Positions 26,658 to 35,998 of a stretch of DNA of 64,000 nt are shown piece by piece. The stretch's first letter is position 1; every line of letters begins with the position of its first letter. The notes under the pieces are model-generated. The model had not been told where the DNA came from. It was given only the letters and a program-made list of their open reading frames with translations, and did not search any database. The position numbers were made by a program, and so were the translations under genes. Source of the stretch: JADKIH01 sp031417555 (GTDB taxonomy: Bacteria > Bacteroidota > Bacteroidia > AKYH767-A > 2013-40CM-41-45); assembly GCA_031417555.1 (NCBI GenBank), contig JANOVV010000075.1, positions 31,489 to 95,488 of the forward strand, written 5' to 3'.

Positions 26658-28124
26658 ATGCTAACCCTGCTTATTTTTTTCCCTTTAATCGCAGCTCTTT
26701 TAACTGCGGCTTCAGGTAAACAGGCCGGAAGAAATGCTTTTATTTTTGCTTTGATCGAATTAATTATATCGATCGCCATGATAATTCAATTTATTCCAAC
26801 TGATGGATTCCAATTTTCTCAAAACATTTCATGGGTAAGCTCACTCGGTATCAGATATAATGTCGGTCTTGATGGCATTAGTATTTTGCTTGTGTTATTA
26901 ACAACCTTCCTTGTTCCTGTTATTTTACTATCCTCCTTCAACCGTGAATATAAAAACCCGGCACTTTTTTATTCGCTAATACTGTTTATGCAATTTGCGT
27001 TGATTGGAGTTTTTTCTGCTCTCGATGGCTTTTTATTTTATGTGTTTTGGGAACTCGCTCTAATTCCAATTTATCTTATTTGTTTAATTTGGGGCGGACA
27101 AGACAGATTTAGAATAACACTTAAGTTTTTTATTTATACACTCTTCGGAAGTCTGCTCATGCTTGTTGCTTTAATCTGGCTTTGGTATCAAACTCCGGGA
27201 ACACACACCTTTGATCTTGCAACATTTTATTCATTAAATCTATCATCGTCGCAACAGAGCTGGATATTCTGGGCACTTTTTCTTGCCTTTGCTATTAAGA
27301 TGCCGATTTTTCCATTTCACACATGGCAACCCGACACCTATGTTGATTCACCAACACCGGGAACAATGTTGCTTAGTGGAATTATGTTAAAGATGGGAAT
27401 TTATGGCGTTCTGCGCTGGCTCTTACCAATTGTACCGCAAGCCGCAGATACCTGGGGACTAACGGTAATTGTTTTATCGGTCGCCGGAATTATTTACGCA
27501 TCTTTAATCGCCATGGTACAAAAAGATTTTAAACGACTAATTGCTTATTCATCCATTGCCCATGTCGGCCTAATCTCTGCAGGAATTTTTAGTCTTACAT
27601 ACCAGGGAATACAGGGCGGCGTAATTCAAATGGTCAGCCACGGAATTGTTGTCGTCGGTCTGTTTTTTATTGCAGAAATTATTAATTCCCGAATGGAAAC
27701 CAGAGACATGAATAAGCTGGGCGGAATAAGAAATCATGCACAACAGTTCTCCACTTATTTTTTTATAATTCTTTTGGCTTCAGTAGCTCTTCCTTTAACC
27801 AGTGGTTTCGTTGGAGAGTTTCTTTTAATAAACGGAATCTTTCAATACAATCCCATTGTTGCGGGCATTGCCGGTCTTACAATTATTCTCGGAGCCGTTT
27901 ATATGTTCCGCGCATTTCAGAAAATATCGCTTGGCGAATCCAATAATCACACGATAAAATTCACCGATTTAAACACAAGAGAAAAAAGCGTTTTAATTCC
28001 ACTTGTAATTATGATTTTTTGGATTGGTATTTATCCGGACACAATATTAAACATAGCAGGACCATCCGTAGAAGCGCTTCAAAAAGCAATACTGCATGCT
28101 GCCGAAGCAACAATGATTAAATAA
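26658..28124 (+). CDS. nuoM: NADH-quinone oxidoreductase subunit M
   Basis: A 488-residue antiporter-like subunit of complex I. The pump motifs are visible: FWELALIPIYLICLIWGG (conserved Glu), FHTWQPDTYVDSPTPGTML, MVQKDFKRLIAYSSIAHVG (conserved Lys) and MVSHGIVVVGLFF. The protein carries about 14 transmembrane segments. It is flanked by nuoL and nuoN with 9-bp gaps on each side. Confidence 0.97.
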   Translation: MLTLLIFFPLIAALLTAASGKQAGRNAFIFALIELIISIAMIIQFIPTDGFQFSQNISWVSSLGIRYNVGLDGISILLVLLTTFLVPVILLSSFNREYKNPALFYSLILFMQFALIGVFSALDGFLFYVFWELALIPIYLICLIWGGQDRFRITLKFFIYTLFGSLLMLVALIWLWYQTPGTHTFDLATFYSLNLSSSQQSWIFWALFLAFAIKMPIFPFHTWQPDTYVDSPTPGTMLLSGIMLKMGIYGVLRWLLPIVPQAADTWGLTVIVLSVAGIIYASLIAMVQKDFKRLIAYSSIAHVGLISAGIFSLTYQGIQGGVIQMVSHGIVVVGLFFIAEIINSRMETRDMNKLGGIRNHAQQFSTYFFIILLASVALPLTSGFVGEFLLINGIFQYNPIVAGIAGLTIILGAVYMFRAFQKISLGESNNHTIKFTDLNTREKSVLIPLVIMIFWIGIYPDTILNIAGPSVEALQKAILHAAEATMIK

Positions 28125-28133
28125 TAGAAAGAC

Positions 28134-29501
28134 GTGAATACTCTAATAACTCTCGGCATTCTTGGCTTGCTCGGCCTCCTCTCGGAAATATTTAATTTCA
28201 AAAAGATTTTATTACCTCTGGTTTTTGTAGGATTGACAATTGCACTGATTTTCTCTCTGAATGACTGGAATACCAATTATACTTATTTCAATAAAATGGT
28301 TGTCTTCGATAACTATTCACTGGCCTTTACTTCATTGATAATTTTTATTTCAATCGTTTGGTTTGCGATCTCACCGGTATTTTTTCACGAACCCTCAAGT
28401 GAAAGCGATCATTTCGTATTGATTATTTTTTCACTTATCGGCGGAGTAATTATGACATCGTTTAGTAATATGATTATGCTTTTTCTCGGAATAGAAATAC
28501 TATCTATCTCTATGTATATCCTTGCCGGAAGTAATAAATCCTCCTTGTCTTCAAACGAGGCCGCATTAAAATATTTTTTGATGGGAGCTTTTGCAACTTG
28601 TTTTCTTCTATTTGGAATTGCACTTGTATACGGCCAAACCGCATCTTTCAATTTGAATGAAATATCAAATGCATTTTCACAAAAAACCGGAAATCAAACG
28701 ATGGTTTATGCCGGAATTTTTATGATGATGATTGCAATGTTATTTAAAGTTTCCGCTGTTCCTTTTCATTTCTGGGCGCCCGATGTTTATCAGGGTTCTC
28801 CAACGGTGGTCACAGCTTATATGTCAACGGTTGTTAAAACAGTTGCCTTTGCTGCCTTCTTAAAACTTTTTATGACATCTTTCAGTGGGCTTGAATCGGT
28901 TTGGTCATCAACCTTGTGGATTGTTTCTGCAGCAACAATATTAATCGGAAACATTACCGCTGTTTATCAAACAAATTTCAAAAGAATGCTTGCATATTCT
29001 AGCATTTCTCATGCAGGCTATATGATACTCGCTGTTCTTGCAATGAATAATTTGTCATCAAACTCATTGTTGTTTTATACAATTGCTTATTCTGTTTCTT
29101 CCATTACATCATTTGCTGTTTTACTCATTGTAAACAAAAGTATTGGAAGCGAATCTATCGAGTCTTTTTATGGACTCGGCCGGCGAAACCCACTATTGGC
29201 CATTGTAATTACAATTGCAATGTTGTCACTTGCAGGCATTCCCCCTACCGCGGGGTTTTTTGCCAAGTATTATATTTTTTCTGCAGCAGTTCAAAACAAT
29301 TATACAAATCTTGTTTTGATTGCAATTATTGGTTCCCTGATAGGAGTGTTTTATTATTTTCGAATCATCATCGCATTGTTCAGAGAAAAAGAAGCACAAA
29401 AAATTGATTTAAATTTTGGATTTCAAACGGTTTTGATTCTTACAACAATTATTGCTCTTACTCTTGGTATTTTACCCGGACTTGTGGCCGGTCTCTTGTA
29501 A
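28134..29501 (+). CDS. nuoN: NADH-quinone oxidoreductase subunit N
   Basis: A 455-residue complex I subunit with a GTG start 9 bp after nuoM. It has about 14 hydrophobic segments and the family motifs LGIEILSISMYILAGS, FHFWAPDVYQGSPTVVTAYM, YQTNFKRMLAYSSISHAGYM and SLAGIPPTAGFFAKYYIF. It is the last gene of this operon; no terminator hairpin was found directly behind it. Confidence 0.97.
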   Translation: MNTLITLGILGLLGLLSEIFNFKKILLPLVFVGLTIALIFSLNDWNTNYTYFNKMVVFDNYSLAFTSLIIFISIVWFAISPVFFHEPSSESDHFVLIIFSLIGGVIMTSFSNMIMLFLGIEILSISMYILAGSNKSSLSSNEAALKYFLMGAFATCFLLFGIALVYGQTASFNLNEISNAFSQKTGNQTMVYAGIFMMMIAMLFKVSAVPFHFWAPDVYQGSPTVVTAYMSTVVKTVAFAAFLKLFMTSFSGLESVWSSTLWIVSAATILIGNITAVYQTNFKRMLAYSSISHAGYMILAVLAMNNLSSNSLLFYTIAYSVSSITSFAVLLIVNKSIGSESIESFYGLGRRNPLLAIVITIAMLSLAGIPPTAGFFAKYYIFSAAVQNNYTNLVLIAIIGSLIGVFYYFRIIIALFREKEAQKIDLNFGFQTVLILTTIIALTLGILPGLVAGLL

Positions 29502-30063
29502 ATTTTATTTTCAAATATTGTTTTTGATTTCCGTTGCGTTAAAAACCCAACGTTAGTTAAATAAAACGCAATGAGCGCGAAGATGCGCGAAGTTTCGCAA
29601 CGTACAAATGATTTTTATTGTGTAATTATTTTACTAAAAGATTCCAGGCAGTAATGTGCATTAATGCGGTATTTTAAAAAACACAGCATCCTTTATAAGC
29701 CCGACTTAGAACACCTTGTTCAAAAATGATCCCAACTCACTAATTAGTAATAACATGCATATAAATTGCAGCTTTTTATGTTCATAAAACAACATTCTAT
29801 TTAATTACGTTTTTATCTGTTACGCAAGGTTTCTTTAATATAACTTCGTAATATCATCTGAATTGTTCATTTTTACGATCTACATTAAGCTAAAAATCAA
29901 CAGATCCGTGTCATTATTCGGTTAAATCCACCAATACGGTTTTGGATTTAATCAGAATTTCCTATTATTGTCGTCCCGAAAAAAAGGGGCATGAAATTTC
30001 TTTGATTAATCATACGTTTCATGTAGAAATTAAATATTCTTATAACCAACTAACAGTATAAAC
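29502..30063. other. Intergenic region between nuoN and exbB
   Basis: 562 bp without a recognisable gene. A short GC-rich iterated element sits at 29562-29603. The rest is AT-rich, with no TAnnTTTG element at a good distance from exbB and no tRNA or strong hairpin seen. Confidence 0.45.
29562..29603. repeat. GCGCGAAG-type iterated intergenic repeat
   Basis: AAACGCAATGAGCGCGAAG followed by ATGCGCGAAGTTTCGCAACG: degenerate CGCGAAG units, GC-rich against AT-rich flanks. Similar in kind to 16307-16348. Confidence 0.55.
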
Positions 30064-30876
30064 ATGAGCAAATCAGAAGCAAAAGGAAGCAGCAACTTTA
30101 AAGCACTACTAGCAGCACTCGTTATTCCAATAGCCGTTTTCATTGGCTACCTAATCTGGAAATTTGTATTGGGTGATCCATCAGGCTTTGAAGGTGGAGA
30201 CATTGAAAAAAACCCGCTTCCCAATCATATCCTTGCGATGATGTATAAAGGAGGAATCATTGTGCCTATATTAATTGGCGCATTTATAACTGTTGTAACA
30301 TTTACCATTGAACGCTTTATAACTATTAATAAGTCTAAGGGCTCCGGACGCATCGAAGTTTTTATTCAACGCATACGTTCTTTAATGACAAGCGGAGATC
30401 TTAATGCTGCACAAGCGGAGTGTGACAAACAAGGTGGGTCCATTGCCAATGTTGTTGTTGCGGGCATAACCATGTTCCGTCAGATGGAAGCAGACAAGGA
30501 GCTTGATAAAGAAAGAAAAATTTTAGCTATTCAAAAAGAACTTGAAGAAGCAACAACACTCGAGCTCCCAATGCTATCTAAAAATCTTGTAATTATTTCA
30601 ACCATAGCTTCAATTTCTACACTCTTGGGACTTTTAGGAACTGTAATCGGTATGATTCGCGCCTTTTCGGCCCTGGCTACTGCCGGTGCCCCGGATGCCG
30701 TTGCTCTTTCAAATGGTATTTCTGAAGCCCTTATTAATACCGCTCTTGGTATTGGTACTTCTGCACTCGCAATTATTATGTACAACTTCTTCACAAGCCG
30801 CATAGACAGCATTACTTATGGTATTGATGAAGCAGGTTATAGCATCGTACAATCTTTTGCGGCACGCAGCAAATAA
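30064..30876 (+). CDS. exbB: ExbB/TolQ-type proton channel subunit
   Basis: A 270-residue MotA/TolQ/ExbB proton channel protein. One transmembrane helix lies near residues 15-35 and a second near 58-82 (GGIIVPILIGAFITVVTF). The conserved pair TM2-TM3 is around 165-250 with LGLLGTVIGMIRAF and the ISEALINTALGIGTSALAI signature. With ExbD it uses the proton gradient to energise TonB. First gene of a compact operon with two ExbD, TonB, a small membrane protein, a PstS-like lipoprotein and a TPR protein. Confidence 0.95.
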   Translation: MSKSEAKGSSNFKALLAALVIPIAVFIGYLIWKFVLGDPSGFEGGDIEKNPLPNHILAMMYKGGIIVPILIGAFITVVTFTIERFITINKSKGSGRIEVFIQRIRSLMTSGDLNAAQAECDKQGGSIANVVVAGITMFRQMEADKELDKERKILAIQKELEEATTLELPMLSKNLVIISTIASISTLLGLLGTVIGMIRAFSALATAGAPDAVALSNGISEALINTALGIGTSALAIIMYNFFTSRIDSITYGIDEAGYSIVQSFAARSK

Positions 30877-30938
30877 TCATCAAAACAATTTTCTTTTATG
30901 GAAATTGAATAAGATGTGTATCTAAACATTCCATTCCG

Positions 30939-31559
30939 ATGCCAAAGATCAAAGTACCCAAAAAAACTCCTTCTCTGGATATGACCCCAATGGTCGATCT
31001 GGCATTCCTATTGGTTACTTTTTTTATGTTAACAACAAAATTTCGTCCCGACGAACCGGTAATTGTGGATCAACCATCCTCTGTAAGCGACATTCCGCTA
31101 CCCGACAAGGGGGTGATAATGCTTACCGTAGATTCAAAAGGAAGAGTTTTTATTAACGTAGAGGGCCAGCCATTAAGAAAAGATCTCTTAGAGCGCGTGG
31201 GAAAACAATTCAATCAAACATTTGATGAAAAGCAATTAAAACGATTTTCTATTCTGGCCTCTGTTGGAATGCCGTCCGGTCAATTAAAAGCATACCTCGA
31301 CGCCGATGATGACGGAAGGAGAAAGATGAATGCTGCAACAGCCGGAATACCTATCGACTCCACCAATAATGAATTGGCTATTTGGGTTAATTCGGCTCGT
31401 AATGCCGCACCCCGTTTTAGCATTGCCATCAAGGGTGATAGAGATGCAGACATTCCTACTATAAAAAGAGTCATTTCAATTCTTCAGGATAATAAAGCGA
31501 ATCGATTTGCATTAATTACAAATCTTGAAGGGGCTCCCGAAGTATCAAAAACACAATAA
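30939..31559 (+). CDS. exbD: ExbD/TolR-type biopolymer transport protein (first copy)
   Basis: A 206-residue ExbD with a short basic cytoplasmic end (KIKVPKKTPSLD). A single transmembrane helix carries the essential aspartate (TPMVDLAFLLVTFFML, Asp24). The periplasmic domain is larger than the roughly 140 residues of the E. coli protein, mainly through an insertion around residues 100-160. The gene is 62 bp after exbB and 32 bp before a second exbD. Confidence 0.94.
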   Translation: MPKIKVPKKTPSLDMTPMVDLAFLLVTFFMLTTKFRPDEPVIVDQPSSVSDIPLPDKGVIMLTVDSKGRVFINVEGQPLRKDLLERVGKQFNQTFDEKQLKRFSILASVGMPSGQLKAYLDADDDGRRKMNAATAGIPIDSTNNELAIWVNSARNAAPRFSIAIKGDRDADIPTIKRVISILQDNKANRFALITNLEGAPEVSKTQ

Positions 31560-31591
31560 ATAGTAAGAACATCGTTTATTAATAAAAGTTA

Positions 31592-32236
31592 ATGTCAGAA
31601 GTTCAACAACAAGAAGGCTCCGAAAAGGGAGGCAAACACAAAAAGGTAAGGGCTAAAAAGTCGTCGACTCATATTGATATGACGCCGATGGTTGATCTTG
31701 CCTTTCTACTGCTTACTTTTTTTATCCTTACGACTACTTTCAGTAAGCCGAAAACAATGGACATTACAATGCCCGTAAAAGACACTACGGAAATTAATCG
31801 TACCAAGGTTCCTGCCTCACAAACGATGTCCATATTGCTTACTGAAAATGATCGCATAATTTGGTATATGGGAATAGATAGCGCAGGACTACCACCCGAA
31901 ACGAACATTGCTGATTTTTCTATCTCCGGTGAAAAAAGCCTTCATAAAGTATTACTTGAAAGAAACAAACTAATAGGTGATCAAATCCGTCTGGTAGAAG
32001 ACTCTGTTAAAAGAGGACTTATTCCGGATAATGAAGAAGAAATAAAAAAGCACAAAGCAGCAGTAAAACAAGCTGAGAAAAAGGGGTTGATTGTTCTTAT
32101 AAAACCGGACGATAAATCAAAGTATAAAAACCTTGTTGACATTCTCGACGAAATGCTTATTTGTAATGTGGCACGATATGCAATTGTTGATCTTTCTGAG
32201 TCAGAAAAAGAACTAATTAAAAACGCACAACAATAA
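31592..32236 (+). CDS. exbD: ExbD/TolR-type biopolymer transport protein (second copy)
   Basis: A 214-residue second ExbD. The basic N-terminus (KGGKHKKVRAKKSS) precedes the helix with TPMVDLAFLLLTFFILTTT and its aspartate. The periplasmic part has an inserted helical hairpin rich in Lys and Glu (about residues 125-165). Two different exbD genes side by side are usual in Bacteroidota and may give hetero-oligomeric stators. The stop is 2 bp before tonB. Confidence 0.94.
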   Translation: MSEVQQQEGSEKGGKHKKVRAKKSSTHIDMTPMVDLAFLLLTFFILTTTFSKPKTMDITMPVKDTTEINRTKVPASQTMSILLTENDRIIWYMGIDSAGLPPETNIADFSISGEKSLHKVLLERNKLIGDQIRLVEDSVKRGLIPDNEEEIKKHKAAVKQAEKKGLIVLIKPDDKSKYKNLVDILDEMLICNVARYAIVDLSESEKELIKNAQQ

Positions 32237-32238
32237 AG

Positions 32239-33030
32239 ATGAAATTCTCTTTTGACTGGTCAAATGCTATTAATCCCGAAAGGAGAGACATTGTATTTGA
32301 AAATCGTAATAAAGAATATGGCGGATATGCTCTTAGAAGAGACTATCAGCGCCGTGTAATATTTGCTTTGCTTATCACCCTTTTTGGAATTGGATTAACC
32401 ATAACAGCACCATTACTTATTTCTTTTTTATCAAAAGCTAAATTCGGAAAAGAAGTAAAGGTTACCGAAGGAATTACTCTGGAAGAGCCACCTCCGATTG
32501 ACAAATCCACCCCACCACCCCCACCGGTAATTCCACCCCCACCGGTTCAGCAAACTATTAAATTCACCCCACCCAAAGTTGTAAAAGACGAAGAAGTGGA
32601 AGAGCCGCCGCCAACACAGGAAGAAATAAAAGAAACACAGGTTAGTACGGTAACGCAAGAGGGCGACAAGAACCTTATCGATCTTCCTCCAGACCCCGTA
32701 GGAGATCCGGATGCCGGAAAAATATTTACTGTAGTTGAAGAAATGCCTAGCTTCCCCGGCGGCGAAGCAAAACTTTTCGAATACCTTTCCAAAATTAAAT
32801 ACCCCGCCATTGCAAGAGAAAACGGTATTACAGGACGCGTTTATGTAACTTTTGTAGTAGACAAAGACGGTAAAATAAAAGACGTTAAAAAACTGCGCGG
32901 AATCGGCGGAGGTTGTGATGAAGAAGCCATTCGTGTAGTTAGTGCAATGCCCGACTGGAAACCGGGTCGTCAGAATGGACGAAATGTTTCAGTGCAATAC
33001 AACTTGCCGGTAAACTTCAATTTAAAATAA
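32239..33030 (+). CDS. tonB: TonB energy transducer
   Basis: A 263-residue TonB. The cytoplasmic N-terminus includes the Bacteroidota-type VFENRNKEYGGYALRRDY segment. One transmembrane helix spans about residues 45-65. A proline-rich periplasmic spacer follows at about 80-105 (PPIDKSTPPPPPVIPPPPV). The C-terminal TonB domain spans about 175-263 (YPAIARENGITGRVYVTFVV and MPDWKPGRQNG). It couples the ExbB/ExbD motor to outer-membrane receptors such as the two TonB-dependent receptors in this window. Confidence 0.96.
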   Translation: MKFSFDWSNAINPERRDIVFENRNKEYGGYALRRDYQRRVIFALLITLFGIGLTITAPLLISFLSKAKFGKEVKVTEGITLEEPPPIDKSTPPPPPVIPPPPVQQTIKFTPPKVVKDEEVEEPPPTQEEIKETQVSTVTQEGDKNLIDLPPDPVGDPDAGKIFTVVEEMPSFPGGEAKLFEYLSKIKYPAIARENGITGRVYVTFVVDKDGKIKDVKKLRGIGGGCDEEAIRVVSAMPDWKPGRQNGRNVSVQYNLPVNFNLK

Positions 33031-33042
33031 TTTTTCTCGCCA

Positions 33043-33261
33043 ATGAGAAAGCGCTCTTCATTGAGTGAACGATTATATTTAATTATAAATATAATTATGA
33101 TTATAATTTACGCAAGCGTTGGAACGTTTCTTTTTTTCTGGCAAACCAACTCTATTCAGCCTTCCAGTAGAAATTTTTTTAGTGGAGTGTTAATGCTTTA
33201 TGCAGCTTATAGAGGTTTTTCACTTTTTAGAAAAATCAAAACAACAGCGGATGAAAATTAA
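33043..33261 (+). CDS. Small two-helix membrane protein in the tonB operon
   Basis: A 72-residue protein with two hydrophobic helices (about 12-33 and 45-60) and charged ends. It lies 12 bp after tonB and its stop overlaps the start of the PstS-like gene, which supports translation as part of the operon. No family recognised; a membrane-inserted accessory of the TonB complex is only a guess. Confidence 0.65.
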   Translation: MRKRSSLSERLYLIINIIMIIIYASVGTFLFFWQTNSIQPSSRNFFSGVLMLYAAYRGFSLFRKIKTTADEN

Positions 33262-34195
33262 AACATTTTATTTATTAATTATTTTCATTTGCAGCCTTGG
33301 ATGCCAATCATCAACTGTAAAACACGAGCCCTATACAGATACACTAACAATGGGTGAAATAACAATCATCGCCGATGAATCATATAAGCCAATGGTTCAG
33401 GTACAGATTGACACATTCATGGAAATATATAAATACGCTAAAATAAATGTAAAGTATCTGCCGGAATCAGAATTGTTTAATGAATTAATGAATAACGACA
33501 CCATTCGAATAGCAATCACTGCCCGTGAATTGAATCTAAACGAAAAAAACTTTTTCGAAAATCAAAAAATAATTCCCCGCACTCTTAAAATTGCAGAAGA
33601 TGCCATTGCCCTTGTAGTAAATAAAGAAAACGCAGACACCCTTATTACTTACGAGCAGCTCGAAAAAATTATCAAAGGCGAAGTCGTTACCTGGAATCAA
33701 CTGAAAGCAGGTGGAATTAAAGACAGCATTCGGATTGTTTTTGATAAAAACGGATCTACAAATGCCAGATTTCTAAATGAAAAATTCTTAAACGGAAAAA
33801 AATTTCCACCTAATATTTTTGCCACCAATTCGAATTCTTCAGTAATAGAATATGTGAATAGCAATAAAGGTTCATTGGGAGTAATTGGTGTAAACTGGAT
33901 TAGCGATAACGACGACTCGCTTACTGTCGCCTTCCTAAAGAAAATAAATGTAGTCGCGCTCTCATTGCCCGATACGAATAAAGCACAAATCGAATTTTAT
34001 AAGCCATATCAAGCCTATATTGCACTTAAAAAATATCCTCTTCTTAGAAACGTCATGATTATTAGTCGTGAAGGAAGAAACGGACTTGGCACGGGCTTTG
34101 CCTCCTTTGTGGCCGGCGACAAAGGCCAGCGTATGATTCGCCTAATGGGACTTCTTCCCGCTACAATGCCGATTAGAATTATTCAGGTTAATTGA
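33251..34195 (+). CDS. PstS-like phosphate-binding lipoprotein
   Basis: A 314-residue periplasmic binding protein of the PstS type. The ATG at 33251 starts a lipoprotein signal with a lipobox ending LGC (Cys18); an upstream in-frame start would destroy this signal. The fold shows the early ITIIADESYKPMVQVQIDTF strand, TYEQLEKIIKGEVVTWNQL (the region that commonly follows the hinge in PstS) and the NGSTNARFLNE loop where phosphate ligands are expected. No pstC, pstA or pstB lies nearby. In this operon it may bind phosphate at the outer or inner membrane next to TonB, or have been recruited for another ligand. It overlaps the small membrane gene by 11 bp. Confidence 0.88.
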   Translation: MKIKTFYLLIIFICSLGCQSSTVKHEPYTDTLTMGEITIIADESYKPMVQVQIDTFMEIYKYAKINVKYLPESELFNELMNNDTIRIAITARELNLNEKNFFENQKIIPRTLKIAEDAIALVVNKENADTLITYEQLEKIIKGEVVTWNQLKAGGIKDSIRIVFDKNGSTNARFLNEKFLNGKKFPPNIFATNSNSSVIEYVNSNKGSLGVIGVNWISDNDDSLTVAFLKKINVVALSLPDTNKAQIEFYKPYQAYIALKKYPLLRNVMIISREGRNGLGTGFASFVAGDKGQRMIRLMGLLPATMPIRIIQVN

Positions 34196-34204
34196 AATAA
34201 AAAA

Positions 34205-35914
34205 ATGAAAAAAACTATTGCAATCTTTCTTTTTGCTTTAATGAGCTTAACACAAGTCGAAGCCCAATCAATTCAAGAAGCCAGAAAACTTACGGATAAT
34301 GAGCAATATGAAAATGCGTCTTCCGTTTATCAATCGCTAATAGCAAAAACACCCAGTGACGCCAACCTATATTATTATTATGGCGACAACCTTTTGCTTA
34401 GCGATAATGCCGATTCAGCAACAATGATTTTTGAAAAAGGCAAGCTTATCGATGGCACAAATCCTTTAATTAAAATCGGCAGCGCTAAAATTCTTCTTGA
34501 TAAAATTAGTGTAAGAGAAGCAAAATTTTCGAGTGATCAGGATGGAAGTAATCGTGAATTGCGTGATCGTTATGATGAAGCACTTGCAAATGTTCAAGCC
34601 GCTGAATCGGTAATTGATCAGGCTATATTAAATTCAAAAGACGCAAATATTTTAACGGAAGCGGCGGAAGCACTTATTCATTATAAAAATAAAAATATTG
34701 ATAAAGCAAAAGCTATCCTCGATAAAACTTTATTAATCGACCCGAAGAAAACCGAAGCACTTCTTTTATACGGTGACATTTATACCGAATTAAATAATGG
34801 AACTCTTGCGGCTGATTATTATAATCGCGCCCTTGATTTGGACAAAACATCGGCACGTGCTATCGTCAGCAAGGGACGGCTGTATAAGCGCTCTACTAAT
34901 TACGAAGGTGCAGCAAGAGAATTTGAAAATGCAATTTCAATAGAACCCTCCTATGCACCAGCCCACCGAGAGCTGGGAGAAGCATATATTAAAGTTGGAA
35001 AATTAAGTCAGGCTAAAGAGGAATACAAAAAATACCTGGAAATATCCAAGAACAATTGTAGCGCCCGAATTCGTTATGCAACATTCCTTTTTATAAGCAA
35101 AAGTTATAACGACGCATTAGCCGAATTAAATCAGGTTCAACAACGTTGCGATTCGAATAATCTTACAATGTTGCGGATTCAATCGTATTGTTACTACGAA
35201 ACAAAGGATACCGTAAACGGACTAAACACCATTCGCCGGCTATTTCAATTAGTTAAACCTGAAAAGCGATCAGCCAAAGACCTTGAATATTACGGCAAGT
35301 TTCTTATTGCCACAGATCGTGATTCAATGATTCTTTTAGGTATCGAACAACTGCAAAAATCATTGTCACTTGATCCTTCACGAATAGATTTATTGACCGA
35401 AATGGCTACTGCATGGAGCAGACTAAAGCAATATCCTAATGCAATAAGACTACTCACACAAAAAATAGCTATTAATAAAGATGTAAAAGTTCAGGAGCAT
35501 CTTTATCTGGGTCAGGCCTATTATTTTAATAAACAATTTGTAGAAGCAGATAGCGCCGTTATGAAAGCAAATCAAATGTCACCAAACTGGGCAAAGGCAT
35601 GGTTATACCGAGCAAAAGTAAATGCCCATATTGATTCAACAAGCGAAGCAGGTCTAGCGAAACCATTTTATGAAAAATATATTGAAGTAACACTTCCTGA
35701 TACATCTAAACCAGACTACGCAGCCAAGTATAACAATGGCCTTATCGAAGCTTATGGATATCTTGCCTATTATTACATTCTTAAAAGAGACAACCCCAAC
35801 GGCCTCGTTTATTTAAAGAAAAAACTCCAGCTCCCCCTTGAGCCTGATGATAAAAAGAATGTACAGTTAGCCATCGACCAATTGGAAGGTCGGGGACCTA
35901 AAACGAAAAAATAA
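34205..35914 (+). CDS. Exported TPR-repeat protein
   Basis: A 569-residue protein with a signal peptide (FLFALMSLTQVEAQS) and about ten tetratricopeptide repeats across its length. Examples are ALLLYGDIYTELNNGTLAAD, YEGAAREFENAISIEPSYA and AHRELGEAYIKVGKLSQAKE. TPR solenoids hold protein partners, so a periplasmic scaffold is likely. The gene is 9 bp behind the PstS-like gene and closes the ExbB-ExbD-ExbD-TonB operon, with a terminator immediately after. Its partner is unknown. Confidence 0.9.
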   Translation: MKKTIAIFLFALMSLTQVEAQSIQEARKLTDNEQYENASSVYQSLIAKTPSDANLYYYYGDNLLLSDNADSATMIFEKGKLIDGTNPLIKIGSAKILLDKISVREAKFSSDQDGSNRELRDRYDEALANVQAAESVIDQAILNSKDANILTEAAEALIHYKNKNIDKAKAILDKTLLIDPKKTEALLLYGDIYTELNNGTLAADYYNRALDLDKTSARAIVSKGRLYKRSTNYEGAAREFENAISIEPSYAPAHRELGEAYIKVGKLSQAKEEYKKYLEISKNNCSARIRYATFLFISKSYNDALAELNQVQQRCDSNNLTMLRIQSYCYYETKDTVNGLNTIRRLFQLVKPEKRSAKDLEYYGKFLIATDRDSMILLGIEQLQKSLSLDPSRIDLLTEMATAWSRLKQYPNAIRLLTQKIAINKDVKVQEHLYLGQAYYFNKQFVEADSAVMKANQMSPNWAKAWLYRAKVNAHIDSTSEAGLAKPFYEKYIEVTLPDTSKPDYAAKYNNGLIEAYGYLAYYYILKRDNPNGLVYLKKKLQLPLEPDDKKNVQLAIDQLEGRGPKTKK

Positions 35915-35924
35915 ATTCTCTGAA

Positions 35925-35952
35925 AAGACTCGGTTTTATCCGGGTCTTTTTT
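35925..35952 (+). terminator. Rho-independent terminator of the exbB-tonB-TPR operon
   Basis: AAGACTCGG (35925-35933) and CCGGGTCTT (35940-35948) pair over nine bases with one G-T pair and a 6-base loop, followed by a run of T up to 35952. Confidence 0.88.
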
Positions 35953-35998
35953 GTTTTTATGCAATTTATACTACATTGCGTACGCTCAAACCCCGCCT

